Below are positions 1-7,470 of a stretch of DNA of 64,000 bases, one piece after another (position 1 is the stretch's first letter; every line of letters begins with the position of its first letter). Below the pieces are notes generated by a model. It searched no databases, was not told the DNA's origin, and saw only the letters and a list, made by a program, of their open reading frames with translations. The position numbers and the translations under genes are program-made. The stretch is from a virus, in the IMG/VR virus record IMGVR_UViG_3300005529_000023, positions 1 to 64,000 of that record. One strand, given 5' to 3'.

Positions 1-499
1 AACATGAGAGTTAGCGTCATTATGCACCTAACCCGTTGTCATGACTCCATTGGATGATCATAGCTTGCTTAGCCATGTGAGACTTGCCATGGAATCCCAA
101 TAGGACTAGTAGACGCAACATATACGTTCCTCCGATACTTTAGATTGACTGCATATGACATGCCGCGCTAAACCCTTATTTTCCTTATTGCCCTATCACT
201 TTATTTCGTCGAACTTGTTTACACTGACTAAGCCTTAAACGTGTCCAATCTGACTAGCTTCGTCATATCCACAGCTTATAGCGTTTAGGCCATTACTTGC
301 ATAGGACGCCATTCCCTAATGCCTTATTTCCTTTGGCACCCTAAAATGCATTAACGCTCTATGGCCCTATTCGTGCTAACTGCATATCCCGTTCCCTGTC
401 CTATCTGACACATGTTGGGAGAATGACGGACACATGTTAGTGGCACGATCCCTGCAAGAATACGAATTCTCCAGTTAATTCACATAGATACCGTCTATC

Positions 500-530
500 G
501 GGGTTTGGTGTATTAGGCTGCCTAAACCCC
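500..530 (+). other. Hairpin in leader region
   Basis: GGGGTTTGG at 500-508 pairs with 522-530 (CTAAACCCC), 9 bp including one G-U pair, enclosing a 13-nt loop. No T-run follows, so it is not a typical intrinsic terminator. Confidence 0.5.
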
Positions 531-557
531 TGGTGTACTGGAACATGAACACTCCAT

Positions 558-611
558 AAAAAAATTTTTCTAGGAATAGTACCCCGATGTTGTCTTTAAA
601 AAAATTTTTTT
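558..611. other. Paired A/T-tract palindromes
   Basis: A7T5 at 558-569 and A7T7 at 598-611 start exactly 40 bp apart, close to four helical turns. Such phased A-tracts are known to bend DNA; a role in an origin or promoter is inference. Confidence 0.5.
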
Positions 612-707
612 ATTTCGCTGAGTTACAGCGTTTTTATACAATACTGCATAAATTATCAGCTGATGTATAAATCTGCTTGGTCCTTATCCGCCCTAAGGGA
701 TCATGGA

Positions 708-759
708 TTGTACACTATAATGTCCAAAATGGGGTCTTTCTGAGCATTATAGTGTACAA
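708..759. repeat. 15-bp perfect inverted repeat
   Basis: The 15-mer at 708-722 and its exact reverse complement at 745-759 flank a 22-nt spacer, 30 nt before the first gene. Each arm contains TATAAT read outward-in on its own strand. It may be a dimeric repressor site, an RNA hairpin, or overlapping opposing -10 boxes; no well-spaced -35 box was found. Confidence 0.7.
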
Positions 760-788
760 GACCCTGCTTTTGGCCCGAACCTTTTGGT

Positions 789-1148
789 ATGGGCAAAATC
801 TCTCCTTATCTCCGTCGCGCTACAAACGGTTATGTTCATTGGTGTCCAGCCTGCAAGGAAATGCACCGTCTTCCAGATGGGTGGACCTTCGTCAATGGGG
901 ATCTGAACAAGCCCACTTTTACTCCTTCTTTTATGCATACAGGACTCATGCGCAATAAGGACGAAAATGGGAAATGGATCGGAGAAGGTAAGAATGCCTG
1001 GCTATACGATGCCCAAGGAAATCCCATCAAGGAAGTTTGTCACTATATCCTGACCAATGGGATACTCCATTATTGCGCTGATTGCACTCATGATATGAGG
1101 GGTATGAGTGTTCCATTACCGGAACTACCGGAAGGGTATGATGACTGA
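789..1148 (+). CDS. DUF6527-like zinc-binding protein
   Basis: A 119-residue protein. It has WCPxC near residue 18, a 'GD..KPTFTPS' segment near 38-47, then C-H near 83-84 and a 'CADCTH' segment near 96-101. This pattern of a CPxC pair, a WTF/NGD/KPTF block and a C-terminal DCTH resembles the small uncharacterised DUF6527 family common in phages. The spaced Cys/His residues suggest a bound metal. Function unknown. The ATG at 789 has no clear ribosome binding site. The next gene overlaps its end. Confidence 0.75.
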   Translation: MGKISPYLRRATNGYVHWCPACKEMHRLPDGWTFVNGDLNKPTFTPSFMHTGLMRNKDENGKWIGEGKNAWLYDAQGNPIKEVCHYILTNGILHYCADCTHDMRGMSVPLPELPEGYDD

Positions 1149-1359
1149 AATCCAAAACGCAATTAAGGTTCTAACCAAGGCTCTAAAAGCAGATCCCGGC
1201 TATCGTATCGGCTGGCAAGCAAACATCGCCATGGCCTTCTATGATGAGTACCAAAGGCAGCTAGGTAAGAAGCTTCCCAGTGACATCCTCCTCGATGTCG
1301 CCAATAAGGCCGCCAACAACTTCCTAGATAACCTCTGTTACGAGCCTAGGAGTAGTTGA
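1141..1359 (+). CDS. Hypothetical small phage protein
   Basis: A 72-residue, helical-looking protein with a central 'NIAMAFYDEY' segment. I do not recognise a named family. ATG 1141 is preferred over the adjacent ATG 1138 because the purine-rich GAAGGG at 1131-1136 is better spaced for it. It overlaps the previous gene by 8 nt and its TGA overlaps the next ATG (TGATG), so it is translated within a tight operon. Confidence 0.7.
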   Translation: MTEIQNAIKVLTKALKADPGYRIGWQANIAMAFYDEYQRQLGKKLPSDILLDVANKAANNFLDNLCYEPRSS

Positions 1360-1625
1360 TGTGTTGCCGTTGTTCAAATCCTAGCGGCGCCTGTTACCAT
1401 GTAGGTCCGTGCAGTCTGTGTGCTTTCCACGCCGGATACACATATGTTGGAGATCCCCTTCAACCTATTAGTCCGACAGTCCCTGCGCCCTTGGTGCCGT
1501 ATCCGGCACCTGTCCAGCCAGGCCCGTCATTCCCTTCTGTCCAACTGATCACTCCCGAACTGGACCTTTTGCGTGAGATTCTTAAGACCTTAGTCGAAAT
1601 CAAGGCGCTGTTGGAGCAAACATGA
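1359..1625 (+). CDS. Cys-rich N-terminus, Pro-rich small protein
   Basis: An 88-residue protein beginning with a Cys cluster (C at about 2, 3, 5, 12, 18 and 21, with one His), a likely small zinc or disulfide knot. A proline-rich linker (roughly residues 30-60) and a short charged helix with leucine spacing (65-88) follow. It starts at ATG 1359, sharing its A with the upstream TGA, with GGAG in front. Function unknown. Confidence 0.65.
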   Translation: MCCRCSNPSGACYHVGPCSLCAFHAGYTYVGDPLQPISPTVPAPLVPYPAPVQPGPSFPSVQLITPELDLLREILKTLVEIKALLEQT

Positions 1626-1876
1626 GAGAAGTAATCGAAGTAAAAGTAGCTGATCTGAACGCCCTTCTAAAAGGGATCGTATCGATCCCACACAAGAGGA
1701 AAATTGTGGCCCAGATTGGTCTTCCTAAGGACAAGGCTCACTACGTCATGGTGCCCCTATTTGACGTGCTAGAAGTCTGGAAAGCTTTCAGAGAGAAGTA
1801 CGATGCGAAAGTCAAACAATCCCCAGGTCGTAGAACTGACAAAAAGTTACAAAGAAAGAAGACTAAATCTAAGTGA
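1622..1876 (+). CDS. Hypothetical basic-tailed protein
   Basis: An 84-residue protein with a lysine/arginine-rich C-terminus. It starts in an ATGA overlap with the preceding gene. Its last 74 nt overlap the start of the HNH endonuclease gene in another frame, an unusually long overlap here. The basic tail is partly dictated by this overlap, so the original 3' end may have been altered when the endonuclease gene arrived. Function unknown. Confidence 0.6.
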   Translation: MREVIEVKVADLNALLKGIVSIPHKRKIVAQIGLPKDKAHYVMVPLFDVLEVWKAFREKYDAKVKQSPGRRTDKKLQRKKTKSK

Positions 1877-2663
1877 CTTCAAGTCCATCGTAAAAGATGG
1901 TCGAAAACTTTGTATTTGGTGTCTATCTATTCTTCCGGGTAAAAGACAAAAATGGTGTTCGGATAAGTGTGTTTTGAGCGCATTATCTTGGTGTGCCCCT
2001 CAATCAGCGCACGGCCTATATGCTCTTTTGAAGCGTGATGGAAAGAGTTGTTCGGAATGTAAGCTGGACTATACTCCTTATTTGAAAGATGCTTTCAGGA
2101 AAGTAAGGGGATGGATCGTACGACTTCCGAGATCGTATTTTATTGAGCGTTACATCAGGGCTTTTCGTAGGCTAGTTCCCTATGAGTTGAGACCAGAAGT
2201 TGACCACATTAAAGCGGTGTGTTTTGGAGGTCAATCCATCGGTTTAGACAATGTTCGCATTCTTTGCAATAAGTGTCATAAAGCGAAGACTAAGCTGGAT
2301 AACAAGGCAAGGTTTGAAGCTTTAGGCAGTCCTCTAAAAGGCTTAAAAAGAACTGAAGAATGTAAAAGAAAAATGTCCAAATATCGCCAAGGTTTTGATT
2401 CGCTAGCTAGAAAGGCTCATCGTGAAAAGATTTATGCAACTGCGAGAATCCCTATTATAGCTATTAATTTGATTACCAAAGAAGAACGAGTGTTTCAGTC
2501 GATAAGAGAGGCTGGCAAAGAGTTGAATCTTCAAGAAAGCAACATAGGAAGGGTACTCTCGGGTAGGCAAAATAGAACTCAGCATAAAGGCTGGACATTC
2601 AAGTTAGCCTGTCCAGCTTGTACTGGAACAGGTATGATCCACAAAAACTGTATTTTACGATGA
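1803..2663 (+). CDS. HNH homing-type endonuclease with NUMOD1
   Basis: 286 residues. Seen: two N-terminal Cys pairs (CIWC and CSDKC, about residues 37-57), CSEC near 83, an HNH core with 'EVDHIKAVCFGG' (about 132-143), a conserved Asn and 'CNKCHKAKTKLDN' (155-167), and a C-terminal block near 215-268 with the NUMOD1 pattern (residue-rich Ile start, 'SIREAGKEL', 'GWTF'). HNH-NUMOD proteins are typical phage homing endonucleases that cut DNA at a cognate site. It is AT-rich with many lysines compared with its neighbours and overlaps genes on both sides, which fits a mobile insertion. The tail CPACTGTG resembles a DnaJ-type zinc repeat. DNA target unknown. Confidence 0.85.
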   Translation: MRKSNNPQVVELTKSYKERRLNLSDFKSIVKDGRKLCIWCLSILPGKRQKWCSDKCVLSALSWCAPQSAHGLYALLKRDGKSCSECKLDYTPYLKDAFRKVRGWIVRLPRSYFIERYIRAFRRLVPYELRPEVDHIKAVCFGGQSIGLDNVRILCNKCHKAKTKLDNKARFEALGSPLKGLKRTEECKRKMSKYRQGFDSLARKAHREKIYATARIPIIAINLITKEERVFQSIREAGKELNLQESNIGRVLSGRQNRTQHKGWTFKLACPACTGTGMIHKNCILR

Positions 2664-2854
2664 ACTTCCTTCACATGTATTTTTTCCATTTCGGTGCCTG
2701 GGTGTCGATGATGTTCGGCATTTCCCTCCATCGTGACGGTATTCCCGAGCTTTCCGCCATGCCCAAGATGTTCCGAAATGTCTTGATTCTTGCTGCGATT
2801 TTATCTCTCTTTTCTTCTCATTCCCATCACCACTATAACCTACTCTCTAAGTAG
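2660..2854 (+). CDS. Small membrane protein
   Basis: A 64-residue protein starting at ATG 2660 in an ATGA overlap with the endonuclease stop. It has hydrophobic stretches at about residues 3-22 and 36-50 and a His-rich tail. Probably an inner-membrane protein; function unknown. A holin-like role cannot be excluded, but no lysis gene is adjacent. Confidence 0.5.
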   Translation: MNFLHMYFFHFGAWVSMMFGISLHRDGIPELSAMPKMFRNVLILAAILSLFSSHSHHHYNLLSK

Positions 2855-2882
2855 TCTAATGAAAAAGTCCTGCTAGCGCTTA

Positions 2883-2899
2883 CGGCGGCTGCGCCGCCG
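2883..2899 (+). other. GC-rich hairpin
   Basis: CGGCGGC at 2883-2889 pairs perfectly with GCCGCCG at 2893-2899 around a 3-nt loop. It lies between a stop codon and the next promoter but lacks a T-run, so it may be a pause or processing site rather than a strong terminator. Confidence 0.5.
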
Positions 2900-2908
2900 A
2901 GAAGGTTC

Positions 2909-2937
2909 TTGACTAATTTTCTCTATTTCGTTATCTT
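2909..2937 (+). promoter_or_regulatory. Sigma70-like promoter
   Basis: TTGACT (2909-2914), 17-nt T-rich spacer, TATCTT (2932-2937). Expected transcription start near 2944, a few bases before ATG 2948. Confidence 0.6.
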
Positions 2938-2947
2938 CTTATTCAAG

Positions 2948-3247
2948 ATGGGACGGATGAAAAGTCAACTCATTGATGACATTGAAGCCGGGGAGCCAGA
3001 TCCCTATGACGACAATGATGACTACTTCGGTGAGCCGGAAGATCCGACACCGAAAGAACTTCTAGATGCCGAACAGAGAGTTCCGCACTCTGCTTTCGTC
3101 CAAAGCTGCCGCGCCTTCTTCGACAAACGTGGCTTCTTGTCTGACAAGCAGAAGAGGGCATTGACTTTCGCTGGAACTCCTAACAGACGCCAAAGGCAGT
3201 TCAGCCCTTGGTTTGGTTACGATTCGGACGGAGATGACTTCACATGA
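2948..3247 (+). CDS. Acidic hypothetical protein
   Basis: About 99 residues, strongly acidic at both ends (Asp/Glu-rich near 15-40 and a DSDGDDF tail) with a basic middle. No family recognised. An in-frame TTG at 2909 is rejected as a start because it lies inside the -35 box of the promoter. ATG 2948 or ATG 2957 is the likely start; neither has a classical ribosome site, which suggests a very short leader. Its TGA overlaps the next ATG. Confidence 0.6.
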   Translation: MGRMKSQLIDDIEAGEPDPYDDNDDYFGEPEDPTPKELLDAEQRVPHSAFVQSCRAFFDKRGFLSDKQKRALTFAGTPNRRQRQFSPWFGYDSDGDDFT

Positions 3248-3729
3248 AATACCCAATCGCTAGTATTTACACTGTCATTAAGCAGATTCCTGAAGGGTAC
3301 TCTTCAGAAACTACATGCCCGTTTTGTGGCAGTAAACATGTGAGTAATCGCGGCACTATGATGACGCTGGTTGGTGGTGGATCAGATGTTCCTGGAGATG
3401 AGGACAATCCGAATCACTACAGCGAATATAATTACTGTAGAGATTGTCAGAAGAGATTCTCAAAAGAATACAAGGGTAGGTATCAATGGTATAACGATTT
3501 CGAAAATAACCATCGGATCGTTCGTGGTGTTCACATGTGTTTTGAAACTGCGAATTACAATTGTGTCAAGTGTGATGGGGAAGTTTCTCGAACCTACACC
3601 GAATTAGATGGGTCTCCGCTCAAAGGTGGGCTCTGTTACTCATACAAAGAGGGTGAGAGACGGCATCAGTATAGAGAGTTTTGGATTTGCAAGGAATGTG
3701 ACCATGGTGCAGAGATGGAACTGTTATGA
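3244..3729 (+). CDS. Multi zinc-ribbon protein
   Basis: 161 residues carrying repeated Cys pairs: CPFC near 24, CRDC near 67, C..CVKC near 105-109 and CKEC near 151. These would form two zinc ribbons, a fold used for nucleic-acid or protein contacts. It is not closer to any named family that I recognise. It sits in an ATGA-linked chain of genes. Confidence 0.65.
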   Translation: MKYPIASIYTVIKQIPEGYSSETTCPFCGSKHVSNRGTMMTLVGGGSDVPGDEDNPNHYSEYNYCRDCQKRFSKEYKGRYQWYNDFENNHRIVRGVHMCFETANYNCVKCDGEVSRTYTELDGSPLKGGLCYSYKEGERRHQYREFWICKECDHGAEMELL

Positions 3730-4391
3730 ACCCAAACGTTCAAGTTCCTGAGTTCGGGATGTATCTCAAGAGCAACTTCTTGTACGATGAGCTGCCCGAT
3801 GCTCCGACCAAGGAGTACGTCTTCTGCGAAGTCTTTGGCGCCGTCTCTATCACGCGCCGCTGTCTCATGTTTCATGTCATGACCGAGTATGGGAGCCGCC
3901 ACGATCGGGTTCCAATTCACTATTTGGTGGGTGATACACAGCACTCGAACTATCCGCTTGATTGGCTTCAGCTTTGGGACTGCTACTCGCCCAACATGGG
4001 CTGTACTGTTTGGGAGCATCATAAGAACTCTAAGGTTCGCATCCAACTGAAGAATCACAAGTGGATTACCGGCAGGTACCTGTTTACTTTGGATTGGTGC
4101 AATTCTCCTGAATACAATCTCGGGTACGCAGAGATGGCTGGCGGCCATAAGTGCGGTCACGTAATTCTCGGCCTAGAAGACGAAGATGGCAACCCTGTGA
4201 ATCAGCTTTTCTGTCAGCCGAACAATCGGGTTCTTTGGATGGACGGCGGCGCCTTCATTACGAAGAAGTTCGACAAGAGACCTGATTGGAAGGTCTTTCA
4301 CCATGAGTTCACCTGTGAGGGAACTTCTCGCTGGGTGAGCGAAGACAATTTCGACTATTTCTACCAATTCAAAGAGGACAAGGATAAATAG
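3726..4391 (+). CDS. Hypothetical protein, 221 aa
   Basis: A 221-residue aromatic-rich protein (many Trp, His and Tyr) with no signal peptide and no recognised domain. It starts in an ATGA overlap with the zinc-ribbon gene. Codon use matches the neighbours. Function unknown. Confidence 0.6.
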   Translation: MNPNVQVPEFGMYLKSNFLYDELPDAPTKEYVFCEVFGAVSITRRCLMFHVMTEYGSRHDRVPIHYLVGDTQHSNYPLDWLQLWDCYSPNMGCTVWEHHKNSKVRIQLKNHKWITGRYLFTLDWCNSPEYNLGYAEMAGGHKCGHVILGLEDEDGNPVNQLFCQPNNRVLWMDGGAFITKKFDKRPDWKVFHHEFTCEGTSRWVSEDNFDYFYQFKEDKDK

Positions 4392-4392
4392 T

Positions 4393-4701
4393 ATGCCCCG
4401 ATTCATTGTGAGATTAGCCGAAGATAAATACGTTGAATGGTCCACTATTGTGGATGCTCCGGTGACATTTATAGTCTCTCGCGAGCAGATGCTTCAGTAC
4501 TTGGATAGTTGGCATGGTCATTCTTCTTATGCCGAGAATCGAGCCCGACTCGATCGCGCCGATAAGAATGGAACATCGGCCATGTCGCCCCTTTCCATGG
4601 AAGAGTTAATCAGAGAAAATAGGGCTGGAGAAAAAGAGAAATGTATTTCTCTAGAAGAGATCATCGAAAGATATCATCCAAGGAATGCGGGAAAAGTATG
4701 A
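4393..4701 (+). CDS. Hypothetical protein, 102 aa
   Basis: A 102-residue charged protein that begins with a short beta-like segment (PRFIVRLAEDKYVEW) followed by helical Glu/Arg-rich sequence. It starts 2 nt after the preceding stop, and its stop overlaps the next ATG. No family recognised. Confidence 0.6.
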   Translation: MPRFIVRLAEDKYVEWSTIVDAPVTFIVSREQMLQYLDSWHGHSSYAENRARLDRADKNGTSAMSPLSMEELIRENRAGEKEKCISLEEIIERYHPRNAGKV

Positions 4702-5072
4702 CCAAATTATTTAAGAGAGCTTTCTACGAAAGACTTCTGGGAATTGGCGTGGACGAGATGGACCCATGGGCTATTTCACGTCATGAACCAAAAGAGAGGA
4801 AAGATGCCCCTCTTTCTGAAGAGGCTAAGGCGTTCATAGAGAAAGTATTTCCGTGCGAGCCTCCATGTGATTCCTATGGTGTTTGTGATAACTGCTGCGA
4901 GAAGGTTGTTTTTCAGGCAGGTTACAACATTGGCTATAGAGCGGCATTACATTCTGATCATGGACGTGGCGATCAAGATGGGCCAGATGATCCTGATTGC
5001 ATTTGTCGCGGAACAGACAGGCAGTCTGAGTGCGCTCGTTTTGGATGCGGATTCTGTAGGGGCACCACATGA
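4698..5072 (+). CDS. Cys-rich hypothetical protein
   Basis: 124 residues. It has a central cluster (C at about 52, 56, 62, 65 and 66) and a C-terminal cluster (CICRG, CARFGCGFCRG), suggesting two metal-binding knots. ATG 4698 in an ATGA overlap is chosen over the upstream ATG 4641, which lies deep in the previous gene. Function unknown. Confidence 0.6.
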   Translation: MTKLFKRAFYERLLGIGVDEMDPWAISRHEPKERKDAPLSEEAKAFIEKVFPCEPPCDSYGVCDNCCEKVVFQAGYNIGYRAALHSDHGRGDQDGPDDPDCICRGTDRQSECARFGCGFCRGTT

Positions 5073-5287
5073 CAGAAGCGGAGAAAGCATTGAAACAAGC
5101 GTTAGACTGTCTTTATCTAGAGGTTCCATCTTCGGTGGCTTGGGACATTCAGCAGAAAGTAGAAGCCAGGATTGCTGAGTTGATCGAAGAACGTGATAGG
5201 TACAAAAATGTCTTAGATAGGCCGGCTCTGTATTGCCCTGGCTGTCAGGCGCAGTTGGCTGCGAAGAGGAAAGAAAATGAAAGTTAA
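5069..5287 (+). CDS. Small coiled-coil and CxxC protein
   Basis: 72 residues: an amphipathic helical region (about 5-50) followed by a single CPGC pair near residue 62. The lone pair may pair in a dimer or bind a shared zinc. It starts in an ATGA overlap and its 3' end overlaps the next gene by 11 nt. Function unknown. Confidence 0.55.
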   Translation: MTEAEKALKQALDCLYLEVPSSVAWDIQQKVEARIAELIEERDRYKNVLDRPALYCPGCQAQLAAKRKENES

Positions 5288-5606
5288 AGAACTGATCGCT
5301 GAATTAGAGCGGCTCAATCCTGAAGTGGAAGTCTATATTTCCGTTTATGACTGTGGCGGGATCAATGATCTACATGGCATTGACAACATCGATCAGTTCG
5401 ACCCAGATGAAGCTGTCAATCTCGCCATTAATGTTGGATGCGATACACATAGAAAATGGAGCACTCAACAGAATTGTCCTGTGGAAAAGCTTCAGAAGAC
5501 TATCGCTCAGTGTGAAGACTTGAAAAAGACTATCGATTACTACAAGGAGCAGCTCACGTTTTTGGAAAAAAGGTTCTCAGAGAGAAATAAAAAGGAAGGG
5601 AAGTAG
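5277..5606 (+). CDS. Hypothetical protein with C-terminal coiled coil
   Basis: 109 residues. The N-terminal 55 residues ('MKVKELIAELERLNPEVEV' start) resemble small phage proteins of unknown role that begin with a KELIxxLexxNPdaeV motif. The C-terminal half is a Lys/Glu-rich coiled coil. It has a good purine-rich ribosome site (GAGGAAAG) before ATG 5277. No function assigned. Confidence 0.65.
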   Translation: MKVKELIAELERLNPEVEVYISVYDCGGINDLHGIDNIDQFDPDEAVNLAINVGCDTHRKWSTQQNCPVEKLQKTIAQCEDLKKTIDYYKEQLTFLEKRFSERNKKEGK

Positions 5607-5607
5607 T

Positions 5608-5781
5608 ATGGAAAAAGACGTTTCGAAGCATCAGAGATTGGTTATTCTCACTCCCGAGGAAGAGGAGATCTATTTTAACTCTTCTTGGTACAGGGAGTTA
5701 ATGAAGAGGAAGAGGCAAGATCTGATCAAGAAAAGGATCATCGTTCGTCCGGCCTATCACAAGAACAACCCGCATAATTAG
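5608..5781 (+). CDS. Small basic hypothetical protein
   Basis: 57 residues, acidic in the middle and strongly basic toward the C-terminus (KRKRQDLIKKR). ATG 5608 is preceded by GGAAGGGAAG. It is the last gene before the intrinsic terminator at 5822. Function unknown. Confidence 0.6.
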   Translation: MEKDVSKHQRLVILTPEEEEIYFNSSWYRELMKRKRQDLIKKRIIVRPAYHKNNPHN

Positions 5782-5787
5782 TTTTCA

Positions 5788-5818
5788 AACTGTAAGTAAT
5801 CCGTAATTCATTACAGTT
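5788..5818. other. Imperfect palindrome before terminator
   Basis: The arms 5788-5800 and 5806-5818 are complementary at 11 of 13 positions around a 5-nt centre. It may be an operator or an RNA hairpin that helps termination. Confidence 0.45.
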
Positions 5819-5821
5819 ATA

Positions 5822-5850
5822 GGGCGCCCCTTCGGAAAGGGTGCCCTTTT
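5822..5850 (+). terminator. Rho-independent terminator
   Basis: GGGCGCCC (5822-5829) pairs with GGGTGCCC (5839-5846) around a loop containing TTCG, followed by TTTTTCTTTT. This is the clearest intrinsic terminator in the window and separates the first gene block from the second. Confidence 0.85.
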
Positions 5851-5871
5851 TCTTTTGTGATATATCCCGGT

Positions 5872-6099
5872 ATGTTTGAACTAGCTGAGCATAATGGCAA
5901 AACATACTTGAAGTATGTCGATAGAAAGAAGCTCCTTGAGGAACAGCCCCAACGAAAGTTCGATCGCGGACTTTGGGTGGAAATTGGGCATTACAGGGAT
6001 AAGGACATTCAGTTCTACATTGACGCCAATCGCGCTCTCGGACTGAGAGTAGAAGTTGACGAAAATGGTACTTATCGTGCTCTAGTTCTGAAGGACTAA
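5872..6099 (+). CDS. Hypothetical protein, 75 aa
   Basis: 75 residues, mixed charged and aromatic, no recognised domain. ATG 5872 is preferred over the in-frame GTG 5857 because it sits just after GATATATCCCGGT, which resembles the GATATATC and GGT-ATG context seen near 26609 and 48126. It is the first gene after the terminator. Function unknown. Confidence 0.55.
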   Translation: MFELAEHNGKTYLKYVDRKKLLEEQPQRKFDRGLWVEIGHYRDKDIQFYIDANRALGLRVEVDENGTYRALVLKD

Positions 6100-6100
6100 C

Positions 6101-7234
6101 ATGATCGAATTAAGACCTCTAGCAATCGTTGATCTCTCTATGACTTACGCTCGAAGCATGGGCGAGAATAAGTTGCGCCACTATCGGGTTCCAGCGACTC
6201 AGTTGGCTATTGCCAAGTTTACGGGAAGATCTGCTGAGGATCTAGTTCGAGATCACATTAAGGCCAAGGAAGGTGAGACAGAAGTCAGCTTCCTTCCCTA
6301 CAGAACTTGGGAATTTGATGGAACGCCTAAAGAAGGAGTCCTTCAAGCAAAAGACATTACAGATTTGATTCTAAAAGATAGCCCGGAAGTTAGGCAATCT
6401 TTGGAAAAGGTCAAGGTGGATTCATTGGTCCATCAATACAACATCTATGAGAACAAGTTCAAAGAAAAGTTTCTTGGTAGCATCAGTCGATTCATCAATA
6501 GATTCTTGATTAACCCAATCAATGAATACCTTCGTGAGTTTCAATTGAAGGATGTGCCTTTCGAAGATCGAATGTCATATCTCTTCGAACTTGATAATTT
6601 GAAGTTGCTTCCATACCTTCCAGAGTTTGGTCCTAGACGAGCGGCGTCTCCCTGCAGCTTTCTCTCGGTTGCCTTTCATGAAGACGACATCGAAAGAGCA
6701 ACTGCTTTACTCTTGAAGGATCTTTGTATTCTACAAGAGAAAGGGCTGATCCTCGGCCATCTTGCCATGCCTTCAATGTTGATTCTCGCCGACACTGTTG
6801 GGTCTGGCAAGGGAACGTTTGCCATGTTCTGTTTCTTGTTTTTGGATCAGGAAAAGTTACAGAAGTTGCTAGGGCTAAATGCAGAAGAAATGCCTAGACT
6901 ACCTTTGACTTTGCTTGGAGTTCAGACCGAAAGTGTTGAAGGCGGGATAACTTATCTGGATAATAAGAGTCCTAGTGATAAATACCAAATTGAAGTCGTA
7001 AATGTCGGCGATGCAACAACGGAGCGTGACAGAGCGGCTGTGATCGACATGTACAATGCTACGAAAGATGCGGTGAATGAAGCTGCAAAAAGAACAAAAG
7101 AACGTATTGATACATCGGAGATTCTAAACAAGCATTCCGTAACCATTGGCGATCGAGTTTACATAAATGCGGACATCAAGGATAAGAACGCTAAGATCGA
7201 AACGCTTAGCGATAAATATTCGAAGAATGAGTAG
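6101..7234 (+). CDS. Hypothetical protein, 377 aa
   Basis: A 377-residue soluble-looking protein with no family I recognise. Around residues 228-237 it has TVGSGKGT, reminiscent of the adenylate-kinase P-loop, but the leading Gly of a Walker A motif is missing, so nucleotide binding is doubtful. The C-terminal third is charged and helical. It starts 2 nt after the preceding gene and is followed closely by a 62-residue gene, so the three are probably cotranscribed. Confidence 0.6.
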   Translation: MIELRPLAIVDLSMTYARSMGENKLRHYRVPATQLAIAKFTGRSAEDLVRDHIKAKEGETEVSFLPYRTWEFDGTPKEGVLQAKDITDLILKDSPEVRQSLEKVKVDSLVHQYNIYENKFKEKFLGSISRFINRFLINPINEYLREFQLKDVPFEDRMSYLFELDNLKLLPYLPEFGPRRAASPCSFLSVAFHEDDIERATALLLKDLCILQEKGLILGHLAMPSMLILADTVGSGKGTFAMFCFLFLDQEKLQKLLGLNAEEMPRLPLTLLGVQTESVEGGITYLDNKSPSDKYQIEVVNVGDATTERDRAAVIDMYNATKDAVNEAAKRTKERIDTSEILNKHSVTIGDRVYINADIKDKNAKIETLSDKYSKNE

Positions 7235-7236
7235 CT

Positions 7237-7425
7237 ATGAGTAAAGAAAAACTTCAAAGCCTGACAAAGTATGCGGACAACGTGAAGAACAAGCTTTCTT
7301 CTTCTGTGCCCGAAAAGCACAAGAACAGATCTGCCGAATACAGGCAGTATCTTGAACGCGAACTCGCAGCATCTACAAAGAAAATCGAAGCACTCAGATT
7401 GCTCGAACCTTCTCCTAAAAAGTAG
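7237..7425 (+). CDS. Small charged helical protein
   Basis: 62 residues, rich in Lys, Glu, Ser and Arg, predicted helical throughout; no recognised motif. It ends one base before the TTGACC of the next promoter, so it closes this transcription unit. Confidence 0.55.
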   Translation: MSKEKLQSLTKYADNVKNKLSSSVPEKHKNRSAEYRQYLERELAASTKKIEALRLLEPSPKK

Positions 7426-7454
7426 TTGACCATCTAGATGCAGTGCGTTAACCT
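7426..7454 (+). promoter_or_regulatory. Sigma70-like promoter
   Basis: TTGACC (7426-7431), 17-nt spacer, TAACCT (7449-7454). A start near 7461 gives a short leader that still includes GGAGG before ATG 7471. ACCTCC/GGAGGT around TCTT forms a 6-bp palindrome over this stretch. Confidence 0.6.
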
Positions 7455-7470
7455 CCTCTTGGAGGTACGT

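Larger units (their letters stand above)
1..788. other. Noncoding leader region
   Basis: No convincing gene is visible on either strand in these 788 bases; the only ORFs are short and lack ribosome binding sites. Visible structure: two variants of a CTTATTT(T)CCTT stretch near 176 and 323, a direct repeat GACACATGTT at 407-416 and 429-438, a hairpin at 500-530, two A-tract/T-tract palindromes at 558-569 and 598-611, and a perfect 15-bp inverted repeat at 708-722/745-759. TTGACT near 144 lacks a good -10 partner. This could be a regulatory, replication or packaging region or hold small RNAs; the sequence alone does not decide. Confidence 0.6.

Noticed and set aside
135-340. Array of promoters in the leader region
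   Set aside because: Several TTG-starting hexamers are present (for example TTGACT near 144) but none has a convincing -10 box at 16-18 nt.
2909-2947. TTG start giving a hydrophobic N-terminus for the acidic protein
   Set aside because: The TTG is part of a TTGACT-N17-TATCTT promoter, so it would not be transcribed.
3666-4160. 164-codon minus-strand open frame over two rightward genes
   Set aside because: It overlaps two well-coupled genes and shows no protein-like features.
6780-6815. Adenylate-kinase-like P-loop in the 377-residue protein
   Set aside because: The first Gly of the Walker A motif is missing and no other NMP-kinase motif follows.
7438-7470. ATG 7438 as start of the secreted protein
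   Set aside because: It lies upstream of the predicted transcription start and would precede and spoil a clear signal peptide that has its own GGAGG.
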